Below, piece by piece: positions 34,524-42,723 of a stretch of DNA of 64,000 nucleotides (the stretch's first letter is position 1; every line of letters begins with the position of its first letter). A program made the position numbers and the translations under genes. Source of the DNA: an uncultured Nitrospira sp. (GTDB taxonomy: Bacteria > Nitrospirota > Nitrospiria > Nitrospirales > Nitrospiraceae); NCBI GenBank assembly GCA_902500805.1, contig CABVSA010000001.1, forward strand, positions 124,001 through 188,000, written 5' to 3'. The notes under the pieces were generated by a model, which had not been told where the DNA came from, did not search any database, and saw nothing but the letters and a program-made list of their open reading frames with translations.

Positions 34524-35564
34524 ATGCGAGTCTGTCGTACTGTGCTGGCGTGGCACCTGCTGGTCATCGGCGGCGTGCTGTTCCCACTATCCACACCCTT
34601 TGCACAGACGAGGATCGCGCTGGACTCCACGATCCCAGCCTATCTCCCGCAAGAACGGACTTCCGGCACCCTGAGTATTTCTGCGGCGGAACCGATCACG
34701 CCCTTGGTGCGGGCCTGGATCTCCGGCATGACCCTCCGCCACCCTCACTTGAAAATCACGCTGGTCACCGACGATCCGGGAAGCGGGCTCACCGCGCTCC
34801 TCGCGCATCGAACGGAGGTGGCGGCAATGGCCCGACGCCTCACCGCCGCCGAGATCGCCGAGTTCGTCAAAGAATATGGGTATGAACCGTCGGAAGTCCC
34901 CGTCGCCAGTGATGCACTGGCCATCTATGTACACCAAGACAACCCCGTGACCGGTCTGGCCCTGGACGAGTTGGACGGCATGTTCTGCCGGGAACGGCAA
35001 CGAGGATTGCGTTATGACGTCGACTCCTGGGGATTGGTCGGTGTAATGGACGAGTGGTTTGAAGCCCCCGTCGAGCTGTACGGCAAGCGCAGTTCATCCA
35101 ACGGCAGTGTGTTGTTCCGAGAGGAGGTGTGCAAGGACGGCAGCTTTGTCCCGAAACTGGTCGACGCACAGGGCACCGCATCGATGGTCATGGACCTTGG
35201 TGCCAATCCATATGGAATCGGGTTCGGGTCGATCGGTTATCGAACCTCCTCCGTGAAACCGGTTCCGATCGCGTCGGTCAAAGGCGGTCGCTATGTCGAA
35301 CCAACGGTACACACGGCCATGGACGGCTCCTACCCGTTACGGCGCAATCTCTACCTCTATATTGCCAAGCCTCCGAAATCGATGCCGATCCAACCGTCCG
35401 CCGAGCTCGTCCGGTACGTATTGAGCCGCCAGGGCCAACAGGTAGCCCTCGACTCCGGTTTCTTTCCGGTCGGCACAACGGACAACGCACGGCTCAGATC
35501 CAAATGGTCCGTCCCGTCTCAAACCGCGCAGATACAGGCTCCCGACCGTCGGACGCTCGAGTAG
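34524..35564 (+). CDS. PstS-like phosphate-binding protein
   Basis: The ATG at 34524 has an AGGAGGTG upstream and gives 346 residues with a signal peptide ending at PFAQ. The fold is that of PstS-type periplasmic binding proteins: SGTLSISAAEPITPLV, VTDDPGSGLTALLAHRTEVA, YGKRSSSNGSVLF and a C-terminal LSRQGQQVALDSGFFPV. Compared with E. coli PstS the first signature (GAG-TFPxP) is altered. It would deliver phosphate or act as a sensor; no pst permease genes are in the window. It is followed after 6 bp by a lipoprotein gene. Confidence 0.8.
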   Translation: MRVCRTVLAWHLLVIGGVLFPLSTPFAQTRIALDSTIPAYLPQERTSGTLSISAAEPITPLVRAWISGMTLRHPHLKITLVTDDPGSGLTALLAHRTEVAAMARRLTAAEIAEFVKEYGYEPSEVPVASDALAIYVHQDNPVTGLALDELDGMFCRERQRGLRYDVDSWGLVGVMDEWFEAPVELYGKRSSSNGSVLFREEVCKDGSFVPKLVDAQGTASMVMDLGANPYGIGFGSIGYRTSSVKPVPIASVKGGRYVEPTVHTAMDGSYPLRRNLYLYIAKPPKSMPIQPSAELVRYVLSRQGQQVALDSGFFPVGTTDNARLRSKWSVPSQTAQIQAPDRRTLE

Positions 35565-35570
35565 CCGGTC

Positions 35571-36341
35571 ATGGCAATGCGATCGGCTGTCATCCAGATG
35601 AATCGTGCCGCCACCGACCGGTTTCGGCATGGATGGTGTGTCCTCGGGCTCTCGCTCCTGACCGGATGCGCACCGGCACAGTTCACGACCAGCACCCTGT
35701 ACGAAACGCCCCAGTCGTTCGTCCGCCTCGAAGTGGATCGCACCCTCGATGAGGGGAGCGGGCATAGTCATCCCGCAGATCTCTCGACGGACCGACTCGC
35801 AACGGTGCTCCGGGGAATCATGGTCCATGAACCCTTGACCAGACTTCCCTTCTATGATGATTTGAGCGTGCCGCGCCGGCATCCCGCATTCGGCGACCCG
35901 GATATCGCATTCTGGGCCCCGCTGCTGAGCCTGGCGTTGAGCAAAGCGACCCCGGATGAGATCGTCACGTTTTATCAGAGCACGAAGGGATCGGGAGCCA
36001 CACGCGAAGTGACGTCAGGCGGTGTGTTTGTCGATGGGGAGCACCTGCATATTGTCCTCAGTAATCTACAATCGGCCGCACACTATTCGGCGGACGCCGG
36101 GACCGTCGACACCCAGGATGATCGACTCACACCGCTGAGATCGATGGCCCCACAACGAGGACAGCTATTGTTTGTTCCGGAATCCGCACTGGTGAGCACG
36201 CCTTCCGATGGACTCACACGAATCTTTACGAACGACCGGCGTGAGCTCATCGTGCTCTACAAGAGCCTTGTCGCTCATCCGGCTGCAGCATCCCCGCAGG
36301 CTTCGGAACCTCCTGCGGAATCCCAGGGACGTCCCCGCTAG
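35571..36341 (+). CDS. Hypothetical lipoprotein linked to the PstS-like gene
   Basis: The 256-residue protein has a lipobox (LLTGC) about 33 residues from the proposed start; later ATGs at 35577 and 35598 would shorten the leader. The mature part is mixed alpha/beta without a family that I recognise. It starts 6 bp after the PstS-like stop, so the two are co-transcribed, pointing to an accessory role in phosphate capture at the outer membrane. Its TAG stop codon is the first three bases of a palindromic repeat. Confidence 0.7.
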   Translation: MAMRSAVIQMNRAATDRFRHGWCVLGLSLLTGCAPAQFTTSTLYETPQSFVRLEVDRTLDEGSGHSHPADLSTDRLATVLRGIMVHEPLTRLPFYDDLSVPRRHPAFGDPDIAFWAPLLSLALSKATPDEIVTFYQSTKGSGATREVTSGGVFVDGEHLHIVLSNLQSAAHYSADAGTVDTQDDRLTPLRSMAPQRGQLLFVPESALVSTPSDGLTRIFTNDRRELIVLYKSLVAHPAAASPQASEPPAESQGRPR

Positions 36342-36392
36342 CCCACGTTCTGCATGAACACTTCTCCTGCAACCGCCGACACGCCGCTGCGA
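36339..36392 (+). repeat. Palindromic repeat family 1, half element
   Basis: Starts TAGCCCACGTTCTGCATGA and continues with ACACTTCTCCTGCAACCGCC, matching one arm and inner part of the full element at 50013-50094. The first TAG is the stop codon of the preceding lipoprotein gene. Confidence 0.6.
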
Positions 36393-36553
36393 CAAGTCTG
36401 ATCCTGATCGTACAACAGCCACGTGGGGGGACTCCCCCATCGCGGCCTCACCACACTGTCCCAAGTATGGGTCGACCTCTCAGGGATCCGCCTACCCGTC
36501 CCTCGACTCTGCTCAGGACGGTGAGCCGCTCGAACCATCTCGAATACGGCTGG

Positions 36554-37990
36554 TTAAAAGTTCCATTGCAGCTGAAACCGGAGCAGATTGCCGGTCTGAC
36601 GCTCGTAGGGAGTCTGAACGCAGGAGATATTGATACCGGGCAGGGTGTTGGTGCAACTCCCCGGAGAAAATTGGCCGTCCGAGGTATTTCGCGAGGTGAA
36701 CGTGCCGGCCACGGTGAGCTCCAGGGCCTTGCTGATCTGATATTCAATCCCCAACTCAAGTTCGCGGACCGAATTGCGCGGCGAGTTCGCCTCGAATTTC
36801 TTCCCACCGAAGTATTCTTGGTAGCGAACGTACGGGAAGATGCTGAGGCAAAAGGTATCACACTTGTAGTGATAGAACAGTTGCACATACCCGCCTCGGA
36901 TGTTTCCCGGCACGATTTCATTCCGATCCGTATTCAGCTCAGGCCCGCGACCGATCGTGTATTCAGCCTGAAGGCCGAACGGTTGCGGATAGAGAATGAA
37001 GTGCCAGGCGATGCGCTGGTCGAGATAGTTCCCGTCGTTATGGAGTAACGGATTGAACGTCAGCCGTTGTCCCGTACTCGTGGAAGTGATAGGCGTGACC
37101 GGGATGATCGGCTGAGTGGACACGTTGACTTGTCCGGTGTAGGCATCCATGCCGAATTGAATCATCTGGCCGTTGGGAAACTCGTAGGGATAGGTGGCAT
37201 GGAAGACGACATGTTTGTTCTTGTTCCGATCCCGGATGCCGATCCCCTGCCCGTTATAGACCCCGATCCCCAACATGCCGTAGTCCCCGCTTCCCTTCAG
37301 TCCGCTGTCGATCAGTCTACGAAATCTCTCACGCACAACGGTCGGCGTATAGTAGAGAAAGATGCCCAGGTCACGCTCATTCACGACCCCGCTGTTCAAG
37401 GCATCGTTTCGGTCGAACGCCAGCCGAATCTGACTCGACTGCACATTCTCAAATCCGTAGGGAATTTTGGAAAGCCCAGCACGAAGACGCCATTCCTTGT
37501 TTTCAGTCAGAAAGATGTCTGTGTAGAAATCCCGCAGACCCGCGACTTGCTCGGAGCCGCCGACCAACCCTGCGAATTCAGGCTGTAAGTAGACGAAAAC
37601 TCGTTCGTGCGGTTGGCCGCTGATAATCAAGCGCCCACGACGGATGAAAAATTCATTGTTGTCGCCGATCGAGCGATCCGTCGAGCTGCTCTGCAGGAGA
37701 TCGTTGTTGACGGTGTAGTTGTACCGGAATTGGGCATAGCCCCTGATGCTGATCTTTTCATACCAACGCTCGCGGAGCGGCAACCCGGTGGCGCCTCGCC
37801 CTTCCTGCAACGCCTTCGCCTCCCGCTTTTCCTCCTCGGCCTTGACCGCCATCCACTGGTCGATCGTGATCTGCTTGTTTTCCAGCAACGCATCTTCCAG
37901 TTTGCCGGCCCAGGAGTTCGTGCCTGCGGCGAAGAGCAGGCCGAGTCCGATACCGGCAGCCCACGCCCATTCATAGATTGCCTTCCTCAT
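36554..37990 (-). CDS. OprO/OprP-type phosphate/pyrophosphate porin
   Basis: The 478-residue outer-membrane protein has a signal peptide (to about NSWAG), a charged N-terminal helix likely to form a coiled coil (KLEDALLENKQITIDQWMAV to about residue 65), and a beta-barrel with the OprO/OprP pattern (FFIRRGRLIISGQPHERVFV, PYGFENVQSSQIRLAFDRND), ending in the Trp-Asn-Phe C-terminal signature. These trimeric porins import phosphate or polyphosphate. A GGGGGA precedes the ATG and in-phase 11-bp repeats lie 54 bp upstream. Confidence 0.85.
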   Translation of the reverse strand: MRKAIYEWAWAAGIGLGLLFAAGTNSWAGKLEDALLENKQITIDQWMAVKAEEEKREAKALQEGRGATGLPLRERWYEKISIRGYAQFRYNYTVNNDLLQSSSTDRSIGDNNEFFIRRGRLIISGQPHERVFVYLQPEFAGLVGGSEQVAGLRDFYTDIFLTENKEWRLRAGLSKIPYGFENVQSSQIRLAFDRNDALNSGVVNERDLGIFLYYTPTVVRERFRRLIDSGLKGSGDYGMLGIGVYNGQGIGIRDRNKNKHVVFHATYPYEFPNGQMIQFGMDAYTGQVNVSTQPIIPVTPITSTSTGQRLTFNPLLHNDGNYLDQRIAWHFILYPQPFGLQAEYTIGRGPELNTDRNEIVPGNIRGGYVQLFYHYKCDTFCLSIFPYVRYQEYFGGKKFEANSPRNSVRELELGIEYQISKALELTVAGTFTSRNTSDGQFSPGSCTNTLPGINISCVQTPYERQTGNLLRFQLQWNF

Positions 37991-38043
37991 TCAATCCCCC
38001 ATACCCATGTTGGTTGATATCCGGAGCACAATAGGAAGGACGC

Positions 38044-38082
38044 ATTACAACAGGGTTACGGTAGAGTCCGGACTCGGTTAAC
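38044..38082 (-). promoter_or_regulatory. Pho-box-like 11-bp repeat, three of four units
   Basis: Plus-strand ATTACA (38044), GTTACG (38055) and GTTAAC (38077) lie on one 11-bp register; the 38066 position is poor. It is 54 bp upstream of the porin start. Confidence 0.4.
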
Positions 38083-38156
38083 TCCTGCGGCAGGGACGAT
38101 GGATGAGAGCGCTACCTGTCCAGGGAACGAGACTCGGCGGGAAAATCCGCGAGCTC

Positions 38157-38206
38157 GCATAGTCTGGTCGCCCACCACCCCAGGGGAGTGAGCGACCAGA
38201 CTATGC
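38157..38206 (-). terminator. Hairpin after the first PEP-CTERM-like gene
   Basis: Perfect 15-bp inverted repeat GCATAGTCTGGTCGC / GCGACCAGACTATGC with a 20-base loop, starting 17 bp after the stop codon of the leftward gene. Confidence 0.6.
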
Positions 38207-38222
38207 CGACAACTACGGAGCG

Positions 38223-38834
38223 TTAGGCGGCCGACGCTACCAGGGTGCGTTTCCGCCACCAGGTGAGCGAACCGACCCCAAAGAACCCCGTTGCATAGAG
38301 CACGAGACTGGCCGGAATCGCCACCGGCTGGCTCCCCATCTCCGCGATCCCCTTCAGAAAGAACGTCGCCAGTCCCTCTTGCTTGCCGCCCTCGAACAGG
38401 TGCTCCCACGACACCGTGAACTCCTTCGTCTCCGGGTTGTACTGCCCCGTCGCCAGCTCCCCGATATTCCACGTCTTGTGCGAATCCCCGCGGCTGATCC
38501 CGAAGAACAACGACGACAGGTCGATGGAGATCGAGGATCCTGAAATCGTGGCCGTCGGAGCGGCCTCGCCGGTAAACCCGGACGTGAAGAGCGAATAGGT
38601 CTCGCACGCCTTGTCGAGGGAGGGGAGCAACTCACCGATGGCCTGAAACTGCCCCAGTTTGAGGGTGCCCTCTTGGCCCAGCACCCGATCCATCATCGTG
38701 TGATATTTCCCGTCGTAATTGACGGCCCCGCCCGTCAGTTCCACCTGGCTCATCATCGCGGCCTGCGCCGGCCCGGCCAAGGTCAAACCAAGACTGAAGA
38801 CTCCCATCGCGACCCAAAGACCTACATGCTTCAT
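38223..38834 (-). CDS. PEP-CTERM-like secreted protein, family A copy 1
   Basis: A 203-residue protein with a signal peptide (ending GPAQA) and a beta-rich body with the family motif GGAVNYDGKYHTMMDRVLGQ, ETYSLFTSGFTG and SIDLSSLFFGI. The C-terminus has a PEP-CTERM-type sorting region: VAIPASLVLYATGFFGVG, a hydrophobic stretch, then WWRKR. The PEP/VPLPA box is degenerate (VAIPA), so cleavage by an exosortase is likely but not certain. Start chosen behind AAGGATG. It shares a 437-bp identical segment with the copy at 40292. Confidence 0.75.
   Translation of the reverse strand: MKHVGLWVAMGVFSLGLTLAGPAQAAMMSQVELTGGAVNYDGKYHTMMDRVLGQEGTLKLGQFQAIGELLPSLDKACETYSLFTSGFTGEAAPTATISGSSISIDLSSLFFGISRGDSHKTWNIGELATGQYNPETKEFTVSWEHLFEGGKQEGLATFFLKGIAEMGSQPVAIPASLVLYATGFFGVGSLTWWRKRTLVASAA
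38293..38729 (-). repeat. 437-bp identical tract, copy 1
   Basis: Identical base for base with 40362-40798 (offset 2069), bounded by mismatches; one mismatch later another 18 bases agree. It covers most of the mature part of the two family A genes. Confidence 0.95.
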
Positions 38835-38876
38835 GATAGACATCCTTTCAAAAGATCAGTGGTAATGGCCTTGAGA

Positions 38877-38904
38877 GGGCCGAGTCGAAATCATGCCTCG
38901 GCCC
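38877..38904 (-). terminator. Hairpin after the family B gene
   Basis: GGGCCGAG / CTCGGCCC with a 12-base loop, 12 bp past the stop codon of the leftward gene at 38916. Confidence 0.55.
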
Positions 38905-38915
38905 CTTCACCATGC

Positions 38916-39674
38916 TTAGACGACGAGCTGAGCTTCAGACTGCCTGGAAGATTCAGCCTCCTGACGACGACGGCGCGCCAGTCCCGCAAGTCCGACCAGG
39001 CCCGTACCGAACAACCACACGGCCGCTGGAACCGGGACCGGCGGACCACCACCGAATGCTGCCTGTTGCCACTCCACCAGGCCCGACTGGCTCATCCGCA
39101 GATGACCGATGACCGTCGGAGCGGACCCCATCTCGAAACGGAACACCTGCATGACATTGGAATTATTTTGGAGGTCATCAAAGCTGCCGAACACATCGCC
39201 GTTCCACGTGCCGTTCAAGAAACGTGCAGAATCCGCTCCGCCGATCAAGCCGATGCGCTGCGTGAACGAATTCTCATTCGCCGCCAGAATCGTGTCCCCC
39301 GCAAAAAATGACAGCGGCGCCCAGTTCGCCACTTGCGAGAAGAGGAGCGACGGATCAGCGAGCTCCGTGCCCGGCCGGCTGGTTCCGGTGGTCAACACGC
39401 CTGCATTGGCATCGGACGAGAACAGAGAAAAGCGGATGGGACTCGCACCGCCCGCTGCGGTCAGCCCCGCTGCTACGTTGAGCTGCTGAGTAGCGGCCCC
39501 GTAGCCGAAGCTGGGCGCATCGCTGAGGTTGTAGAGGGCTTCCACCCCGTTACCCCAGATCGCCAGGACCGTGTCCCCTTCAGCGAATTGGAACGCCTGG
39601 GCCTGGCCGGCCAGTGCCGTGGCCACAGTCAAAACTGCCGCTGCCATAACTTGCTTGATACCTTGAAGCTTCAT
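38916..39674 (-). CDS. PEP-CTERM-like secreted protein, family B copy 1
   Basis: The 252-residue protein has a signal peptide (ending GQAQA), a body starting FQFAEGDTVLAIWGNGVEAL, and a C-terminal VPVPAAVWLFGTGLVGLAGL followed by ARRRR, a clear VPxPA-type PEP-CTERM sorting signal. It is a close paralogue of the gene at 48748. AAGGAGG precedes the ATG. It lies between the family A copies and is probably exported and anchored or glycosylated by an exosortase that is not encoded in the window. Confidence 0.85.
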   Translation of the reverse strand: MKLQGIKQVMAAAVLTVATALAGQAQAFQFAEGDTVLAIWGNGVEALYNLSDAPSFGYGAATQQLNVAAGLTAAGGASPIRFSLFSSDANAGVLTTGTSRPGTELADPSLLFSQVANWAPLSFFAGDTILAANENSFTQRIGLIGGADSARFLNGTWNGDVFGSFDDLQNNSNVMQVFRFEMGSAPTVIGHLRMSQSGLVEWQQAAFGGGPPVPVPAAVWLFGTGLVGLAGLARRRRQEAESSRQSEAQLVV

Positions 39675-39834
39675 ATCCGTTCCTCCTTGAATGGATTAAA
39701 GGTGATTTGGGATCCGTCCACGCCACTGTGACCATCGTTCGCGTCACACGTGGCACCGTCATGCCCTACCCTCTTGCTGTTGCACACAGATCTGCCTGTC
39801 TTCCCTGGGCACAAGGACTCTCCACTTCGTCGAT

Positions 39835-40239
39835 TCATGCGGAGCCCTGCTCCGGTCCTGCTTCGTATGCCGGTACTCTCAAGGGTTCCACATAGACGGC
39901 GGTGGAAGGGGAAGAGGTTGATGCCAGGGGCGAGTGCTGGCCCCTAAGCCGCGTGATCATGGCTTCGGCTTCCCGGATCGCTTTGTGGTTGAGCGTGTAA
40001 TAGACCGATCGCCCTTCCGGACGGTCGATCACCAAGCCGGCCTCCTTCAGCACGCGGAGATGAAAGGACAAGCGTGATTGGCCGGTGTTGAACGTTTGCG
40101 TCAGCGCGTAGACACATTGCTCTCCGTTGCGAAGCTGTTCGAGAATCAGCACTCGCAACTCATCCGACAAGGCGCGAAAGAATCGCACGCCCTTCGTTCT
40201 CTTGTTCGATTTGGTACGTATCGTCCGTGATTCGTACAT
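39835..40239 (-). CDS. ArsR/SmtB-family transcription regulator
   Basis: A protein of about 134 residues with an ArsR winged helix: FFRALSDELRVLILEQLRNG, a recognition helix in TGQSRLSFHLRVLKEAGLV, and a wing PEGRSVYYTLN. The metal-binding CVC motif of ArsR is reduced to a single Cys in ECVYALT-like QCVYALT, so it probably does not sense arsenic in the classical way. The tail of about 35 residues is Ser/Pro-rich. It sits between PEP-CTERM genes and may regulate them. Confidence 0.85.
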   Translation of the reverse strand: MYESRTIRTKSNKRTKGVRFFRALSDELRVLILEQLRNGEQCVYALTQTFNTGQSRLSFHLRVLKEAGLVIDRPEGRSVYYTLNHKAIREAEAMITRLRGQHSPLASTSSPSTAVYVEPLRVPAYEAGPEQGSA

Positions 40240-40291
40240 CGCCCCCCCCAATCAGCAACGTCTGATTTCGACCAATGACAATGGGCCATCC

Positions 40292-40903
40292 CTAGGCAGC
40301 AGCCAGGACACTCATCCGTTTCCGCCACCAGGTGAGCGAGCCGGCTCCAAAGAGCCCCGTCGCATAGAGCACGAGACTGGCCGGAATCGCCACCGGCTGG
40401 CTCCCCATCTCCGCGATCCCCTTCAGAAAGAACGTCGCCAGTCCCTCTTGCTTGCCGCCCTCGAACAGGTGCTCCCACGACACCGTGAACTCCTTCGTCT
40501 CCGGGTTGTACTGCCCCGTCGCCAGCTCCCCGATATTCCACGTCTTGTGCGAATCCCCGCGGCTGATCCCGAAGAACAACGACGACAGGTCGATGGAGAT
40601 CGAGGATCCTGAAATCGTGGCCGTCGGAGCGGCCTCGCCGGTAAACCCGGACGTGAAGAGCGAATAGGTCTCGCACGCCTTGTCGAGGGAGGGGAGCAAC
40701 TCACCGATGGCCTGAAACTGCCCCAGTTTGAGGGTGCCCTCTTGGCCCAGCACCCGATCCATCATCGTGTGATATTTCCCGTCGTAATTGACGGCCCCAC
40801 CCGTCAGTTCCACCTGGGGCATCATCGCTGCCTGCACCGGCTCAATCACCGACAACGCGATCCCGGTCAACCCGATCGCCAAGAACAATGCAAATCGCTT
40901 CAT
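40292..40903 (-). CDS. PEP-CTERM-like secreted protein, family A copy 2
   Basis: The 203-residue paralogue of the gene at 38223, with a distinct signal peptide (MKRFALFLAIGLTGIA...) but an identical body. The C-terminus VAIPASLVLYATGLFGAG with WWRKR is the sorting-type tail. A GAGG lies upstream of the ATG. The contrast between a diverged signal peptide and identical body points to gene conversion rather than simple recent duplication. Confidence 0.75.
   Translation of the reverse strand: MKRFALFLAIGLTGIALSVIEPVQAAMMPQVELTGGAVNYDGKYHTMMDRVLGQEGTLKLGQFQAIGELLPSLDKACETYSLFTSGFTGEAAPTATISGSSISIDLSSLFFGISRGDSHKTWNIGELATGQYNPETKEFTVSWEHLFEGGKQEGLATFFLKGIAEMGSQPVAIPASLVLYATGLFGAGSLTWWRKRMSVLAAA
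40362..40798 (-). repeat. 437-bp identical tract, copy 2
   Basis: Partner of 38293-38729. Confidence 0.95.
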
Positions 40904-41739
40904 GATAGGCCTCACTTCTTTACATAAACGCATTGCCGTACTCCTTAGTTCATCGATAGTTCATCAATGGTCTGATTCGACAGACTGCAGCTCGGACTGT
41001 CTCGCCCGCATCACCTCCCTCCAAGTCGACGCACGGATCAGAACGATCGGTGCTGTCGCCACAAAACCGACGGCGTATTCACGCATCACGCGCGGAAAGT
41101 CTTGTGGTCCGCCCCAAGACATCCGGACATTATCTTGCGATATATCCGGCCATATGACAGTGGCACACTAGTTGAGCATCACTACGAGCGATTAGCTCGT
41201 GAGAACACCTGAGTCTGATACGGCAGGTTATAAGGGAGATGGAAACGAGAAGTGTTAAGAAAGGATTGGTCTTCTATTAAATTGTAATTAACTTTTCTTG
41301 CTAATATCAAGAGGCATTGATTTAGCTGGCCGATGTGGATCTCCTGGATGGGGGCTCTGATTCAAACAGATTCACTCGTTGAATGAGCTGTGCGTGCTTG
41401 ACGCGTGCCCATCATATAACGTGTATTACGTATGTCATTCGATTCTGCACGTATCTGCAGAATTTTCAGTGGCACACAATGGTCCATCCACTCACCGGTA
41501 CCGATCAACGAGCCCGTCACATCTTTCTCGCCGGTCTTCAACTCGGCAAGGATTGACGGATGGTAGGCGTCGACAGACAGAACAGACTTCGGCAAGTTTT
41601 CGCGTCTGGAATGGAGTGTGGGTGCAACAGGCATTTGACGACTGAATTAGCCTGAGGAGATGCTCGACATGCAGTTCTTCTCGACTGAAAAGGGATCATG
41701 GTATTCACAGGGAATGCGGGGAATCAGCATTTCAAGTGG
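40904..41739. other. Intergenic region
   Basis: More than 800 bp upstream of family A copy 2. It has an AT-rich part around 41250-41310, where ATTAAA (41276) and ATTAAC (41287) are 11 bp apart. A leftward frame at 41362-41634 is open but has no family resemblance and no ribosome site. Confidence 0.4.
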
Positions 41740-41905
41740 TCGACTGCGCTAATCTCGTCCGGCGCCGTGGACGCAATTCCAAGCCATTCGATCGATTGGA
41801 CAAGGCCCCTGATTGCTTGGAACTGGCCGGGCTTCAACGTGCCGTCGTCATTAACCGCCTCACCCCTTCAACTCCGGTTGCACCATCATTTCAGCACGGC
41901 ATGCA
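41740..41905 (-). pseudogene. Decayed family A PEP-CTERM copy
   Basis: Read leftward, one frame gives MMVQPELKG and, after a frameshift and stops, another gives GEAVNDDGTLKPGQFQAIRG followed by LVQSIEW. These match MMSQVELTGGAVNYDG and EGTLKLGQFQAIGELLPSLDK of the intact family A proteins, in the same order and with an internal deletion of about 13 residues. The rest of the gene is not recognisable. It lies beyond the copy at 40292 in the same orientation. Confidence 0.6.
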
Positions 41906-42233
41906 CCGCATGTAACAGGTTCTTATTGCGCCGGTGCCTTGATACAGGCCATGGAGAACATCAGCGTAATATATGGGTTCAGAACGTGTAAATTCTCTCT
42001 TAAGATTAGATGTTATTCTGATGATCTACTCGTTGGGTGATCGTTGAATGTGGCGCTTCAGAATGAAAAAATACAACTTCCATGCCCACGCATCATGGTG
42101 AGCCGTTACGACAGCCCTACAGCGGATTACCGGCAGCGGTCACACGAAGGCGCGATCTAGCCAAGGCATGAGTTCGACCGTCTAACTGTAGTCGAATGAC
42201 TTCAGTGCCGGATCACGCGGGCCTGCACGTGCC

Positions 42234-42444
42234 AGCCCGGATGATTCATGACGGATCGTGGCGAGATCAGATTCCTCGTGAAGCGGATCACGTGAAGCGT
42301 GAAGCGCAAAACGAGAGACGCAAGATGCCTGGAACGTCACTTATGAAGGAAGCCTCTGAATCCGGAGCGAAATACGCTTCACGAATGACGCTTCACACAG
42401 TAGATCGGCGATCCAGCAGAGACGTTCATGAATAATGCAGGCTA
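42234..42444. repeat. Palindromic repeat family 1 with insertion
   Basis: The left arm AGCCCGGATGATTCATGACGG starts at 42234 and the right arm TTCATGAATAATGCAGGCTA ends at 42444. The two arms match the full element at 50013-50094, but about 120 bp of repeat family 2 (GTGAAGCGT type) sits between them. Confidence 0.7.
42275..42396. repeat. Repeat family 2 (GTGAAGCGTGAAGCG type), nested
   Basis: TCGTGAAGCGGATCACGTGA with tandem GTGAAGCG units at the left and TCCGGAGCGAAATACGCTTC at the right; similar arrays occur at 50736-50809 and 51253-51314. Confidence 0.6.
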
Positions 42445-42665
42445 GAATCTTCTCCGTGCCGTTTGGGGCAGAGAATGCAGGAGAAACTCGGAAGGAGATG
42501 GCTGAGGGAAAATGAGAGGGGCCACCAACGGCTGTTCAACCAGAGCGAACAGCCCTGACGGTGGGAATCTCGAGAAACAGTCGCATGTTTCTGCTCGACG
42601 AGGAAGGATGATTGGGAGATCTGCGGCGTTTCTAAAGAACTGGGTTCTGTGGGGAAGGGGATGAC
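42445..42665. other. Intergenic region
   Basis: About 220 bp downstream of the leftward phytase-like gene; nothing recognised besides its terminator. Confidence 0.35.
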
Positions 42666-42690
42666 GCCGGGGCGCTTGGCGCGCCCCGGC
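42666..42690 (-). terminator. Hairpin after the phytase-like gene
   Basis: GCCGGGGCGC / GCGCCCCGGC with a 5-base loop, 33 bp past the stop codon. Confidence 0.6.
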
Positions 42691-42723
42691 TCTTCGAGTA
42701 TCGAGTGGATGCCCCAGGTCGGA

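Noticed and set aside
36487..36530. Segment resembling CTCGACTCTGCTCAGGACGG
   Set aside because: It resembles a widespread intergenic palindrome fragment, but the matching arm is missing, so it was not called as a repeat.
41276..41292. ATTAAA and ATTAAC 11 bp apart
   Set aside because: The surrounding stretch is very AT-rich and the site lies over 370 bp from the nearest start, so a chance match is likely.
41362..41634. Leftward open frame of 90 codons between the family A copy and the pseudogene
   Set aside because: The peptide looks protein-like in its middle, but no start signal or relative could be recognised, so it is left unannotated; it could be another remnant.
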